NCBI GenBank assembly: GCA_016290665.1
Contig: JAEEUW010000005.1
Span: 1 to 46,796, forward strand
Direction of reading: 5' to 3'
Source of the DNA: Clostridiaceae bacterium
GTDB lineage: Bacteria > Bacillota > Clostridia > Oscillospirales > Acutalibacteraceae
Length of the DNA: 46,796 nucleotides
Shown: positions 9,286 to 17,683 of the stretch, piece by piece
How the letters are laid out: the number at the start of each line of letters is the position of its first letter
Position numbering within the stretch: position 1 is the first letter of the stretch
Notes under the pieces: generated by a model
The model's database searches: none
What the model was told of the DNA's origin: nothing
Seen by the model: the letters and a program-made list of their open reading frames with translations, nothing else
Translations under genes and position numbers: made by a program

Positions 9286-11225
9286 CAGCGGACCTTGCTG
9301 CCGTTGGGCACGCCCTCCACAAAGATTACCTTCACGTCGTCTTCGCCGGCGTCGGCGGCAAGGATCATGCCCTGACTTTCCACGCCGCAGAGCACGGCGG
9401 GCTTGAGGTTCGAAACAACGATCACCTGTTTGCCGATCAGGTCTTCCGGCTTGTACCACTTCGCAATGCCGGAGGCGACCGTGCGCGGCTTGCCGCTGCC
9501 GTCGTCCAGCGTGAGCTGCAGCAGCTTTTTGGCGCGCTTCACGGGCACGCAGTCCTTGATTTCGGCCACGCGCAGATCGACCTTTGCAAAATCGTCGATC
9601 GTAATCTGCGCAATCCCCTCGATCTCGGCAAAGGTCTTTTCTTTTGCCGCGGCAGCCTTTTGCTTTTCTTCGATCTCCGCCATCATCTTTTCCGCGTCGA
9701 TGCGGGCGAAGAGGGGAACGGGCGTGCCGACCGGATGGTGCAGCGGATAGGCGCCGAAGGACGCGAGCGAATCATAGGTCAGGTTGTCGCAGTTGATCTG
9801 TTCGCCGATCTTCTGCGCAGTCTCCGGCATGAACGCGCTCAGCAGCACTGCAAGGAAGCGGATGCTTTCAGTCAGGTTGTAAAGCACCGTGGAAAGGCGG
9901 CCCTTCTGCGCTTCGTCCTTGGCGAGCGCCCAGGGCATCGTCTGGTCGATATACTTGTTGCAGGCCTTGGCAAAGCTCATCACAGCGTCCACGGCGTCCG
10001 CAATGTGATAGGTCGCCATGTTCTCGTCCACTTTCCGCACGGCCGCCAGCGCGGCGTCCTTGAGCGCGGGGTCGAACGCGCTGTCACAGACGTCGTTGAC
10101 CGGCAAAACGCCGCCGAAATATTTCTGCGTCATGGCAATCGTACGGTTCACGAGGTTGCCCAGCGTGTTGGCCAGGTCGGAGTTGAACCGCTCGATGATG
10201 GTGCCGTAGGAGATGGAGCCGTCGTTGGCGTGCGGCATTTCGGCCAGCAGATAATAGCGCACCGCGTCCACGCCCAGCAGGTCGCACAGGTCGTCGGCAT
10301 AGATCACGTTGCCCTTGGACTTCGACATCTTGTCTTCGCCGAACAGCAGCCACGGGTGGCCGTAGACCTGCTTCGGGAGCGGCTCGCCGAGCGCCATCAG
10401 GATGATGGGCCAATAGATCGTGTGGAAGCGGACGATGTCCTTGCCGATGATGTGGACGTCCGCCGGCCAATACTTTTTGTAAAGTTCGCCGCTGCCGTCG
10501 GGATCAAAGCCGAGGGCGGTGATATAGTTGGAAAGCGCGTCGATCCAGACGTAGATCACGTGGTCGCCGTCAAACGGCACGGGGATGCCCCATTTGAACG
10601 AGGTGCGCGACACGCAAAGGTCCTGCAGCCCCGGCTTGATAAAGTTGTTGAGCATCTCTTTTTTGCGGCTTTCGGGATAGATGAACGTATCGTTTTGTTC
10701 AATGTAGTCTTCCAGCTGCTTCTGATACTTGGACAGGCGCAGGAAATAGGCCTCCTCCTTGGCAGGGTGGCAGTCCTGGCCGCAGGTGGGGCACTTGCCG
10801 TCCACCAGCTGCGACGGCGTCCAGAACGATTCACAGGGCGTGCAGTACATGCCCTCGTATTCGCTCTTATAGATGTCGCCCTGATCGTAGAGCTTCTGAA
10901 AGATCTTCTGCACGGCCTTTTCGTGGTAATCGTCCGTCGTGCGGATGAACTTGTCGTAGGTCGTGTTCAGCCGGTCGCAGATGGCGCGGATCTCGCCCGC
11001 CACCTTGTCGACGTATTCCTTGGGGCTGACGCCGGCAGCCTTGGCGTATTCGTCGATCTTCTGGCCGTGCTCGTCGGTGCCGGTCAAAAAGAATACGTCA
11101 TAGCCCTGCAGCCGCTTATAGCGCGCAATGGCGTCGGTCAGCACGATCTCGTAGCTGTTGCCGATATGCGGCTTGCGCGAGGTATAGGCGATCGCCGTGG
11201 TGATATAGAATTTCCCTTTTTGCAT
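9285..11225 (-). CDS. metG: Methionyl-tRNA synthetase
   Basis: Charges tRNA-Met with methionine. This 646-residue class I synthetase has the HIGN signature at about residues 20-23. The zinc knuckle Cys pairs are at about 128/131 and 145/148, and KMSKSKGN starts at about 299. The C-terminal 100 residues form a tRNA-binding (OB-fold, EMAP-like) domain, seen in DFAKVDLRVAEI and LLQLTLDDG. The start is ATG with AGGAGAGAGAT upstream. It lies 19 bp after a wall-enzyme gene and is coupled to tatD. I see no T-box leader, so it may be transcribed with upstream genes. Confidence 0.97.
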   Translation of the reverse strand: MQKGKFYITTAIAYTSRKPHIGNSYEIVLTDAIARYKRLQGYDVFFLTGTDEHGQKIDEYAKAAGVSPKEYVDKVAGEIRAICDRLNTTYDKFIRTTDDYHEKAVQKIFQKLYDQGDIYKSEYEGMYCTPCESFWTPSQLVDGKCPTCGQDCHPAKEEAYFLRLSKYQKQLEDYIEQNDTFIYPESRKKEMLNNFIKPGLQDLCVSRTSFKWGIPVPFDGDHVIYVWIDALSNYITALGFDPDGSGELYKKYWPADVHIIGKDIVRFHTIYWPIILMALGEPLPKQVYGHPWLLFGEDKMSKSKGNVIYADDLCDLLGVDAVRYYLLAEMPHANDGSISYGTIIERFNSDLANTLGNLVNRTIAMTQKYFGGVLPVNDVCDSAFDPALKDAALAAVRKVDENMATYHIADAVDAVMSFAKACNKYIDQTMPWALAKDEAQKGRLSTVLYNLTESIRFLAVLLSAFMPETAQKIGEQINCDNLTYDSLASFGAYPLHHPVGTPVPLFARIDAEKMMAEIEEKQKAAAAKEKTFAEIEGIAQITIDDFAKVDLRVAEIKDCVPVKRAKKLLQLTLDDGSGKPRTVASGIAKWYKPEDLIGKQVIVVSNLKPAVLCGVESQGMILAADAGEDDVKVIFVEGVPNGSKVR

Positions 11226-11244
11226 GGTGATCTCTCTCCTTTGC

Positions 11245-13983
11245 TCAGTTGTTGGTGACGGCGCTGCACACGGGGGACCAGCCGCCCCAGAGCACCTGTT
11301 TGTTCACACGGATATAGGCGCGCACGCGGAATTTGACCATGCTGCCGGAGGGCAGCGATTCGACGACGGCGCGCGAGTCGGAAACCGTTTTGACCTTCTT
11401 CCAGCCGGCGCCCACATAGCGGAACACGCCGTAGCCGGAAACGTTGCTCATTTCGTTCCACGAAAGCGAAACGCTGCTGGAGGTGCCGCCCGTCTGGGTC
11501 AGGCCCTTCACGGCATCGGGGCGCGTTGCGGTCAGATACTCTTCGCTCATGGTGCCGTAGTAGGTGCCGCCTTCCTTGCGGAACGCCTTGACCGCGTAAA
11601 CGTCGATCTGGCCGGGGGTGCGGCCGCTGACCGTGCAGACCGGCTTTTTCGTTTTGCATACCAGCTTGCAGGCCGAGGTCTGCGGGTCAATGCGGAACAC
11701 CTTGTAGCCCGCGGCGTTTTCCGTCGCGTCCCAGGTGAGCCTGAAGCCGGTCGCTGTCACCGCGCTTTGCCTGAGGCCCTTCACCTGCGCAGGTCCCGTG
11801 CGCGCCGTCAGGTCGTCCGTGAACGCGCCGTAAAGCGCGGAGCCGGAAAGGGCGCGGACCGCGCGCACCTGCACGCGGCAGCTCCCGTTCGGCGAGAGGC
11901 CGCCGAGGACGCAGGTCGTCTGCGCGGTGGACGCCGCTTTCTGATAGGCTTTCGCGGCTGCGTTCCAAAGGTACGCCTCATAGCCCGAAGCGCCGGCGAC
12001 CGCCTTCCAGGAAAGCGTCACACTGTCGGAAGCGGAAGCGGACTGCCGCAGCCCGGCGGGGGCGTCCGGCGTGGTGTAGGCGGTCAGCGGGTCGGGCGAT
12101 TCGCCCCAGACGTTGCCGCCGCTTGCTTTGACAAAGGCTTTCACTTTGAACTGCGCCGAACCGCCGGCGGGAATGCCGTCCACGGTGCAGCCGGGCTTGT
12201 CGGCCGTTTTGACGTAAGTGAACAGGCCTTTGGTTTTGTCATATTGATAGACCGTGTAGCCGGCCGCGTTCGCCACGGGGTTCCACTGCAGCGTGACGGA
12301 GGTCCGGGTGCCGCCGGTCTGGCAAAAGCCGGAGGGCGTTGCGGGCTTGGCAGGCTGCGTGGTTGCCGGCGGCCTGGTGGTCGTGGTCGGCTTTGTCGTC
12401 GGCTGGGCCGCGGTCGTGTCCGGCGGCGTCTGGGAGGTCGGCTGCGTCGCCCCGGTTGCCGAAATCTTATACCGCAGAATGGCAAAGCGGCCGGTGGAAT
12501 CGTAGGCCAGCACGCCCGCTTCGCCCGAGGCGAGGAAGCGCAGCTTCGTGTCGTTGACCACGGTGACCTTGTCGGGGTTCAGCGAAACGTAGCGGAACGA
12601 AAGCCCGCTGCTGCCGGACGTCTTCGGCGTGTATTCGCCGCGCGCCACCGTGACGGTCGTTTTGACTTTGATAAAGCCGCAGGGGACGTAGCCGGTATAC
12701 TTTTTGCCGTCCTGCTTGAAGCGGATCTTATACCAGTTCGGATAGCGCAGGATGCTGTCGTAATAGCCCGTGTCGGTGAAGCTGGTGCCGAGAATCGTCA
12801 CCTTCGTGCTCGGCGCAAGCGTCAAATCCAGCTTGTCATAGTTTTGCGAAGGGCCGGTGCGCACGTTGATGTTGGAGGTCACCGAAACGATGCCGGTCTG
12901 GCTTTTCGCGTCGGCAATGGTCAGCGTGCCGGTGTTGTCGTCCGCGCCGGTCATGCCCTCAAACACCGGAATCGAAAAGATGAACGTGTTATCCAGAAGG
13001 CCGTTGGAAAGATAGGTGTAATAGGCGCTGTAGCTTTGCTCCGCCGCACCGGACAGCGAGGTCATATACTGGTGCTGATAGGTCGGATAGCTGCAGTCGG
13101 GGTTCACGTTGAACCGCTGCAGATAGCCGGTGTACTGTCCCTTGCCGATATAGGTGGCGGCCAGGAATTCCGCGCCGCCCACAATGCTCTTTTTGGGCGT
13201 GATCCAGGGGCGGTGATAGGTGCCGTCTGTCTTGGAGGCCCAGGCAAGGCCGCGGGTGATGGCCCCCGCGCCGTCGGAGGCACCGATGTTATAGAAATTG
13301 TAGATGCCGGGGTAGGTGCTGTTGCGCCCGGTCACGGAGCCGGAGGGCGTGGAGCCGATCTCGTTGCGGATCTTGGAGGCCAGATAGCACGGATTGATGT
13401 TGTATTTCTTGCCGGCCGTATAGATCATTTCGGCATAGGTCTCGTCCGAGGTCTTCGTTTCGCCCGAGGAAGTATAGTAGGTCGGCTTGGTGTTATACAT
13501 GAACGTGCCGGCCAGCACAACGTCGACGGCCTGCACGTCAAAGGCTTCGTCGAAGCTCAGATCTTCAAACTGGAAAATGCCCGCGTCGTTGAAATGGTTG
13601 CGCGGGTCCATGAACCACGAAACGGCGTATTTGTTTGCGTTGCAGAAGCCGCCGTCCTTCTGATAATAATAGTCCGACGCGGCGTTGTAATCGTTCGCCT
13701 CGTGACTTTTGAAGATGTAGCTGTAGTTGTTGGAGGCCGGAACCAGAGAGCGGTTATAGCTGCTTTCGGCCTTCACGGCGTCAAAGAACGACAGCCCGGT
13801 CTGCATCGGCTTGAACACCCAGTTCGGGTGCTGCCTGTGCACCTCGCGCAGAATCACGCGATAGCTTTCGGGAAAGCCGGAAAGCGATTTTTCAAATGCG
13901 CTCGCGCCCGCTGCAGCAAAGGGCAGCGCAAAAAACGCCGTGAGCACGGCAAGCAGAAAGCACAGCAGTTTTCGTCGGTTCAA
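11245..13983 (-). CDS. Secreted glucosaminidase-like protein with SH3 and four FN3 domains
   Basis: A 912-residue exported protein. A signal peptide covers about residues 1-28 (MNRRKLLCFLLAVLTAFFALP). An N-terminal region follows with FPESYRVILREVHRQHPNW and a GH73/LytD-like central part. Next come a bacterial SH3-like domain (INVRTGPS...GYVPCGFIKV), a Thr/Pro linker and four fibronectin type III repeats, each with a GLxQ...SVTLSW...AxGYxVY pattern. The likely role is peptidoglycan remodelling at the cell surface. The start is TTG, chosen because AAAGGA lies 9 nt upstream and no in-frame ATG fits. It lies between a DivIVA-like gene and metG. Substrate is inferred. Confidence 0.85.
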   Translation of the reverse strand: MNRRKLLCFLLAVLTAFFALPFAAAGASAFEKSLSGFPESYRVILREVHRQHPNWVFKPMQTGLSFFDAVKAESSYNRSLVPASNNYSYIFKSHEANDYNAASDYYYQKDGGFCNANKYAVSWFMDPRNHFNDAGIFQFEDLSFDEAFDVQAVDVVLAGTFMYNTKPTYYTSSGETKTSDETYAEMIYTAGKKYNINPCYLASKIRNEIGSTPSGSVTGRNSTYPGIYNFYNIGASDGAGAITRGLAWASKTDGTYHRPWITPKKSIVGGAEFLAATYIGKGQYTGYLQRFNVNPDCSYPTYQHQYMTSLSGAAEQSYSAYYTYLSNGLLDNTFIFSIPVFEGMTGADDNTGTLTIADAKSQTGIVSVTSNINVRTGPSQNYDKLDLTLAPSTKVTILGTSFTDTGYYDSILRYPNWYKIRFKQDGKKYTGYVPCGFIKVKTTVTVARGEYTPKTSGSSGLSFRYVSLNPDKVTVVNDTKLRFLASGEAGVLAYDSTGRFAILRYKISATGATQPTSQTPPDTTAAQPTTKPTTTTRPPATTQPAKPATPSGFCQTGGTRTSVTLQWNPVANAAGYTVYQYDKTKGLFTYVKTADKPGCTVDGIPAGGSAQFKVKAFVKASGGNVWGESPDPLTAYTTPDAPAGLRQSASASDSVTLSWKAVAGASGYEAYLWNAAAKAYQKAASTAQTTCVLGGLSPNGSCRVQVRAVRALSGSALYGAFTDDLTARTGPAQVKGLRQSAVTATGFRLTWDATENAAGYKVFRIDPQTSACKLVCKTKKPVCTVSGRTPGQIDVYAVKAFRKEGGTYYGTMSEEYLTATRPDAVKGLTQTGGTSSSVSLSWNEMSNVSGYGVFRYVGAGWKKVKTVSDSRAVVESLPSGSMVKFRVRAYIRVNKQVLWGGWSPVCSAVTNN

Positions 13984-14015
13984 ACGATCACGTCCTTTTT
14001 TCTTCGGGAAGAAAG

Positions 14016-14048
14016 ATACCTGTCCCTGACAGATTGCAGGACAGGTAT
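14016..14048 (-). terminator. Hairpin between DivIVA-like gene and wall hydrolase gene
   Basis: A 10-bp inverted repeat (ATACCTGTCC/GGACAGGTAT) with a 13-nt loop, followed on the minus strand by CTTTCTTCCC. It may be a weak terminator or attenuator for the downstream TTG-started gene. Confidence 0.5.
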
Positions 14049-14058
14049 TTCATGTGTC

Positions 14059-14538
14059 TTATTTGCAGTAGGCCGGCAGCACGTCGTTCAGCGAAACGGC
14101 GGCTTTGGGCGCCGGAGCGGCGGCCTCTTTCGCTTCGCCCGTGAACAGATGGCTGAGCAACAGTTCCACCTTGTCCTCCGGTGTGGCCGGCGCTTCGGGC
14201 TCTGCCGTCTGCGGCGCGGCTTCCTCGGCTTCTTCGGGCCGGATCCGGCCCAGCAGGCGGTTCATCTTGTCGCAAAGCTCGTCCGCCACCTGCTTGAGAT
14301 GCGCGGTCGCTTCGTTGATCGAAGTGGCCGTGTCGGGCGCTTTTTCCGGCTGCGGCTGCGCGGCGGCGTCGGCCGGTTCGGCCAGCGCCAGCTTTTCGTT
14401 CAGGGTCCGGATGGTTTCTTCCACCTGCGCCTTGTAATCGAAAAACTCGTTTTTCATGTTCTCGATATACAGCATGACGTCTTCCTTGTTGAAGCCGCCG
14501 AAGGTCGCTTTTCTGAACATTCGATTCATCTGTTCCAT
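14059..14538 (-). CDS. DivIVA-like coiled-coil protein
   Basis: A 159-residue protein of uncertain function. Its N-terminal part, MFRKATFGGFNKEDVMLYIE, resembles the lipid-binding GYD..EVD-type start of DivIVA/GpsB proteins. A predicted helix follows (MKNEFFDYKAQVEETIRTLNEK), then an Ala/Pro/Glu-rich low-complexity segment and a helical tail. DivIVA-type proteins mark division sites and poles and recruit wall enzymes, which would suit the wall hydrolase downstream (inference). ATG 14538 is chosen over the ATG 21 bp upstream because AGAGGA precedes it and the promoter leaves almost no leader for the longer form. Confidence 0.55.
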   Translation of the reverse strand: MEQMNRMFRKATFGGFNKEDVMLYIENMKNEFFDYKAQVEETIRTLNEKLALAEPADAAAQPQPEKAPDTATSINEATAHLKQVADELCDKMNRLLGRIRPEEAEEAAPQTAEPEAPATPEDKVELLLSHLFTGEAKEAAAPAPKAAVSLNDVLPAYCK

Positions 14539-14575
14539 CCCCGCATCCTCTTTTTCCATGAAATCCTGTTTCTAA

Positions 14576-14604
14576 ATAATACCACAAATCGTTTTCCGAT
14601 GCAA
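14576..14604 (-). promoter_or_regulatory. Promoter of the DivIVA-like gene
   Basis: TTGCAT, a 17-bp spacer and TATTAT on the minus strand. It is divergent from the cca promoter only 7 bp away. Confidence 0.7.
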
Positions 14605-14610
14605 CCGGTA

Positions 14611-14638
14611 TTGCAAAATTATTTTATTTTTGTATAAT
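14611..14638 (+). promoter_or_regulatory. Promoter of cca
   Basis: TTGCAA, a 16-bp A/T-rich spacer and TATAAT, about 40 bp upstream of the cca ATG. Confidence 0.7.
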
Positions 14639-14676
14639 ATATAATACAAGATTACGGCAGAAAGGGAGGCGGCGGT

Positions 14677-15993
14677 ATGCAATCGTTACCGCGGGAAGGG
14701 CTGTTCGTGCTGGAACGGCTGGAGCAGCGCGGCTTTGAAAGCTGGTTCGTCGGCGGCGCGGTGCGCGACCTTTTGCGCGGCGCCGAGGCCCACGACAGCG
14801 ACCTTGCGTCGGCCGCGACCCCGCAGGACGTGATCGCCGCGTTTCCCGATGATCCCGTTCTGACCACGGGCGCCAGACACGGCACGGTCACGGTGGTCGT
14901 GGATCACGTGCCGGTGGAGGTGACGACCTTCCGCACCGAAACGACCTATGCGGATTCGCGCCACCCCGACGAGGTGCGCTTTGCCAGCAAGCTGGAGGAC
15001 GACCTGTCGCGCCGCGATTTCACGGTCAACGCCATGGCGCTGCACCCGACGCGCGGCCTTGTGGACCTGTTCGGCGGCCGGGAGGACCTGCGGCGGGGCG
15101 TCATCCGCTGTGTCGGCGACCCGGCAGAACGGTTCCGGGAAGACGCGCTGCGGATTCTGCGCGCGCTGCGCTTTGCTTCCAAACTCTCGTTTTGCCTGGA
15201 CGCTGCCACCGCAGACGCCGCCCGCAGGGGCAAAGACAGCCTTTCTCTGCTCTCGCGCGAACGGGTGCAAAGCGAATGCACCGGCCTTCTCTGCGGCGAA
15301 AACGCACGGCAGGTGATAGTCTCGTATTACGACATCCTGTCGCAGCCGTTTCCGTTTCTTTCCGCCATGGCGGGCTTCGACCAGCACAACGAGCACCACT
15401 GCTTCGACCTGCTGGGCCACACGGCGGCGGTTGTGGGCGCGATTGCACCCTTGCCGCGACTGCGGCTGGCGGCGCTGCTGCACGACTGTGAAAAACCGGC
15501 GTGCTTCTCACTGGACGCCGACGGCGTCGGCCATTTCTACGGCCACGCTTCGCGCGGCGCAAAGACGGCCGAAACGCTGCTGCGCAGCCTGAAATACGAC
15601 AACGCCACGCTGGCGCGCGTGCCGCTGCTGGTCAAGTGGCACGACGCCCCGCTGGAGGAAACTCCGCGCATGCTCAAACGGCGGCTCAACCAGATGGGGG
15701 ATGACGCCCTGCGCGACCTGCTGGCGCTGCAGCGGGCAGACACGCTCGGCCTTGCGCCGCGGTATCACGACCGTCTGGCGCATTTCGACCGGCTGGAAGC
15801 GATGCTCGACGAAGTGCTGGCGCAGGACGCCTGCTTTTCCGTCAAAAAGCTGGCGGTCAGCGGCAACGACCTCAAGGAACTCGGCCTGCGCGGCCGCGAG
15901 ATCGGGCAGGCGCAGCGCCGCCTGGTGGACGCTGTGATCGACGAAAAGGTGAAAAACGAAAAGGATGCGCTGCTGGCGTATCTGAAGCAATGA
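14677..15993 (+). CDS. cca: CCA tRNA nucleotidyltransferase with HD domain
   Basis: Adds or repairs the 3' CCA end of tRNAs. The 438-residue protein has the class II nucleotidyltransferase head: FVGGAVRDLLRG at about 24-35, then HDSDLAS with the catalytic Asp pair. RRDFTVNAMALHP and the nucleotide-template region EDALRILRALRFA follow. The C-terminal half holds an HD-type motif, LAALLHDCEKPACF. The ATG has GGGAGG 8 nt upstream and its own promoter. It is a single gene between two minus-strand operons and ends at a terminator shared with aroQ. Confidence 0.95.
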   Translation: MQSLPREGLFVLERLEQRGFESWFVGGAVRDLLRGAEAHDSDLASAATPQDVIAAFPDDPVLTTGARHGTVTVVVDHVPVEVTTFRTETTYADSRHPDEVRFASKLEDDLSRRDFTVNAMALHPTRGLVDLFGGREDLRRGVIRCVGDPAERFREDALRILRALRFASKLSFCLDAATADAARRGKDSLSLLSRERVQSECTGLLCGENARQVIVSYYDILSQPFPFLSAMAGFDQHNEHHCFDLLGHTAAVVGAIAPLPRLRLAALLHDCEKPACFSLDADGVGHFYGHASRGAKTAETLLRSLKYDNATLARVPLLVKWHDAPLEETPRMLKRRLNQMGDDALRDLLALQRADTLGLAPRYHDRLAHFDRLEAMLDEVLAQDACFSVKKLAVSGNDLKELGLRGREIGQAQRRLVDAVIDEKVKNEKDALLAYLKQ

Positions 15994-16006
15994 CAGGCAA
16001 AGAAAG

Positions 16007-16046
16007 AACAGTCCGGAATGAGTGTTGGTCATTCCGGACTGTTTTT
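16007..16046. terminator. Bidirectional terminator between cca and aroQ
   Basis: A long stem (AACAGTCCGGAATGA pairing with TCATTCCGGACTGTT) with a 7-nt loop and T-runs on both strands. It ends cca and the aro operon. Confidence 0.92.
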
Positions 16047-16470
16047 ACTTTTGCAGAAAATGGTCGATCGCCAGCAAATATCCCTGCAGCCCCCGGCCGA
16101 TGATGCGCTTTTCGGCATACAGCCCGACGTAGGAAATCTGCCGGAACGGCTCGCGCTTTGTCACGTCGGAGATGTGGACCTCCACCGTCGGGAGGCCGAC
16201 CGCCTGGAGCGCATCCAGAATCGCAATGCTTGTGTGGGTATAGGCGCCGGGGTTGAGAATAATCCCGTCATAGACGCCGTAGGCCGCCTGAATGAGATCA
16301 ACCAGCACGCCCTCGTGGTTCGACTGTCTGCAGTCAACCGTGAGGCCTTTTTCGTCTGCATGAGCGGCGATCATGGCGCACAGGTCGGCATAGGTTTGTT
16401 TGCCGTAGATCTCCGGCTCGCGCAGACCGAGCAGGTTGAGGTTCGGTCCGTTCAATACGAGCAGACGCAT
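16045..16470 (-). CDS. aroQ: Type II 3-dehydroquinate dehydratase
   Basis: Converts 3-dehydroquinate to 3-dehydroshikimate, the third shikimate-pathway step. The 141-residue product has the usual length of the dodecameric type II enzyme. It starts MRLLVLNGPNLNLLGLREPEIYG, including the mobile-loop Arg and Tyr. SNHEGVLVDLIQ, NPGAYTHTSIAI with the active-site Asn/His region, and EVHISDVTKREPFR follow. It is the last gene of the aro operon, and its start lies 19 bp inside the end of the aroE/K fusion. The terminator shared with cca lies immediately after. Confidence 0.96.
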   Translation of the reverse strand: MRLLVLNGPNLNLLGLREPEIYGKQTYADLCAMIAAHADEKGLTVDCRQSNHEGVLVDLIQAAYGVYDGIILNPGAYTHTSIAILDALQAVGLPTVEVHISDVTKREPFRQISYVGLYAEKRIIGRGLQGYLLAIDHFLQK

Positions 16471-17681
16471 GCAATCACCCTTTCCGTTGTGATATGCGGA
16501 TCGTCGCTGACGTCGACGACGTGATCCGCGAAGGATTCATAGATCGGCTGCCGTTCTTCCATCAGCCGGCGCACGGCCGCCTCGTCTTTCGAAAGCGGAC
16601 GTCCGTCGCGCGGCAGAGCGGAAACGTCGCGCCGCAGCCAGACCGCAACACCGTTTTGCCGCAGCGCGTCGCGGTTCTCTTTTTTGAGAATGCTGCCGCC
16701 GCCTGTTGCAATCACGCGCCGCAGCTGCTTGCCGGCTTCCAGAACCGCTTGTGCTTCGCGGTCGCGGAAGAACGCTTCGCCTTTGGCGGCAAACAGGGCC
16801 GGAATCGTGCAGCCGGCGGCCGCCTCCACCATGGCGTCGGTGTCGAGCAGGGCTTTTCCCGTCCGTTCGGCCAAAAGCCTGCCGACGGTCGATTTGCCGC
16901 AGCCGGGCATGCCGATCAGCACGATGTTCTGCTGCTGCGCTTCGATCTTTCGTATGACGGGCTCAATCAGATCGTCAGACAGCTGTCTGCCCGAGAACAG
17001 CCGCGCCGCGGGCAGCGCCTGCGCCACCAGCATGGCAAGGCCGTTGCCGTGGGGGATGCCGCGTTCCCGTGCCTGCCGCAAAAGCGCGGTCTCCATCGGG
17101 TTGTAGATCAGGTCGAGCACCGCTTCCGGCCGGTCGAAGCCGTCAAGCGAAACGGGCGACAGGCCGTTGGCGGGAAACATGCCGACCGGCGTGGCGTTGA
17201 CCAGAATCTGCGCGTCCCGGTGACGGCCGAGATTTTGATAGTTCTCTTCGCCCGTGCGGCTGACAACGATCACCTGTGCTGCGCCGTCTGCATGCAGCAC
17301 GGCCTGCACGGTGCGCGACGCGCCGCCGGAGCCGAGTACCAGAACCTTTTTGCCGGCGAACGAGACGCCGACCCGCTTTGCCAGACAGCGAAAGCCGAAC
17401 GCGTCGGTGTTGTCGCCGAACAGCGTGCCGTCCGGGCGGCGGATCACGGTGTTGACCGCGCCGACGGCCCGGGCCGTTTCGGAAAGCGCATCACAGGCAC
17501 GGAACGCGTCGATCTTATAGGGAATCGTCACGTTGAAGCCGCTGATCGTGTCGTCGGCGAAAAACGCGGGCAGCTCCTCCGGCTCGCGGGGGAACAGCGC
17601 GTAGGGATAGTCGCCGAAGCAGCGGTGGATCTGCGGCGAGAGCGAATGGGCGAGTGAGCGCCCCAACAGTCCGAATTGCAT
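16452..17681 (-). CDS. Fused shikimate dehydrogenase / shikimate kinase
   Basis: A 409-residue two-domain enzyme for consecutive shikimate-pathway steps. Residues 1 to about 248 are AroE: SLSPQIH binds shikimate, catalytic Lys56 is in NVTIPYK, Asp93 is in NTDAFG, and GSGGASR at 117-123 binds NADP. Residues from about 252 are AroK/AroL: Walker A GMPGCGKST at 257-265, DTD at 280-282, Arg in FFRDRE near 306, GGG at 327-329 and the lid Arg361 in GRPLS. All key residues of both domains are present. The linker is only a few residues. It starts 2 bp after pheA and overlaps aroQ by 19 bp. No separate aroK is seen in the operon. Confidence 0.95.
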   Translation of the reverse strand: MQFGLLGRSLAHSLSPQIHRCFGDYPYALFPREPEELPAFFADDTISGFNVTIPYKIDAFRACDALSETARAVGAVNTVIRRPDGTLFGDNTDAFGFRCLAKRVGVSFAGKKVLVLGSGGASRTVQAVLHADGAAQVIVVSRTGEENYQNLGRHRDAQILVNATPVGMFPANGLSPVSLDGFDRPEAVLDLIYNPMETALLRQARERGIPHGNGLAMLVAQALPAARLFSGRQLSDDLIEPVIRKIEAQQQNIVLIGMPGCGKSTVGRLLAERTGKALLDTDAMVEAAAGCTIPALFAAKGEAFFRDREAQAVLEAGKQLRRVIATGGGSILKKENRDALRQNGVAVWLRRDVSALPRDGRPLSKDEAAVRRLMEERQPIYESFADHVVDVSDDPHITTERVIACVCSY

Positions 17682-17683
17682 GG

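Noticed and set aside
11226-11244. T-box or other leader upstream of metG
   Set aside because: The gap to the previous gene is only 19 bp and holds just a ribosome site.
11224-14637. A plus-strand open frame of over 1,100 codons opposite the wall hydrolase and DivIVA-like genes
   Set aside because: Antisense shadow caused by third-position GC bias; it has no ribosome site or domain pattern and runs over a promoter region.
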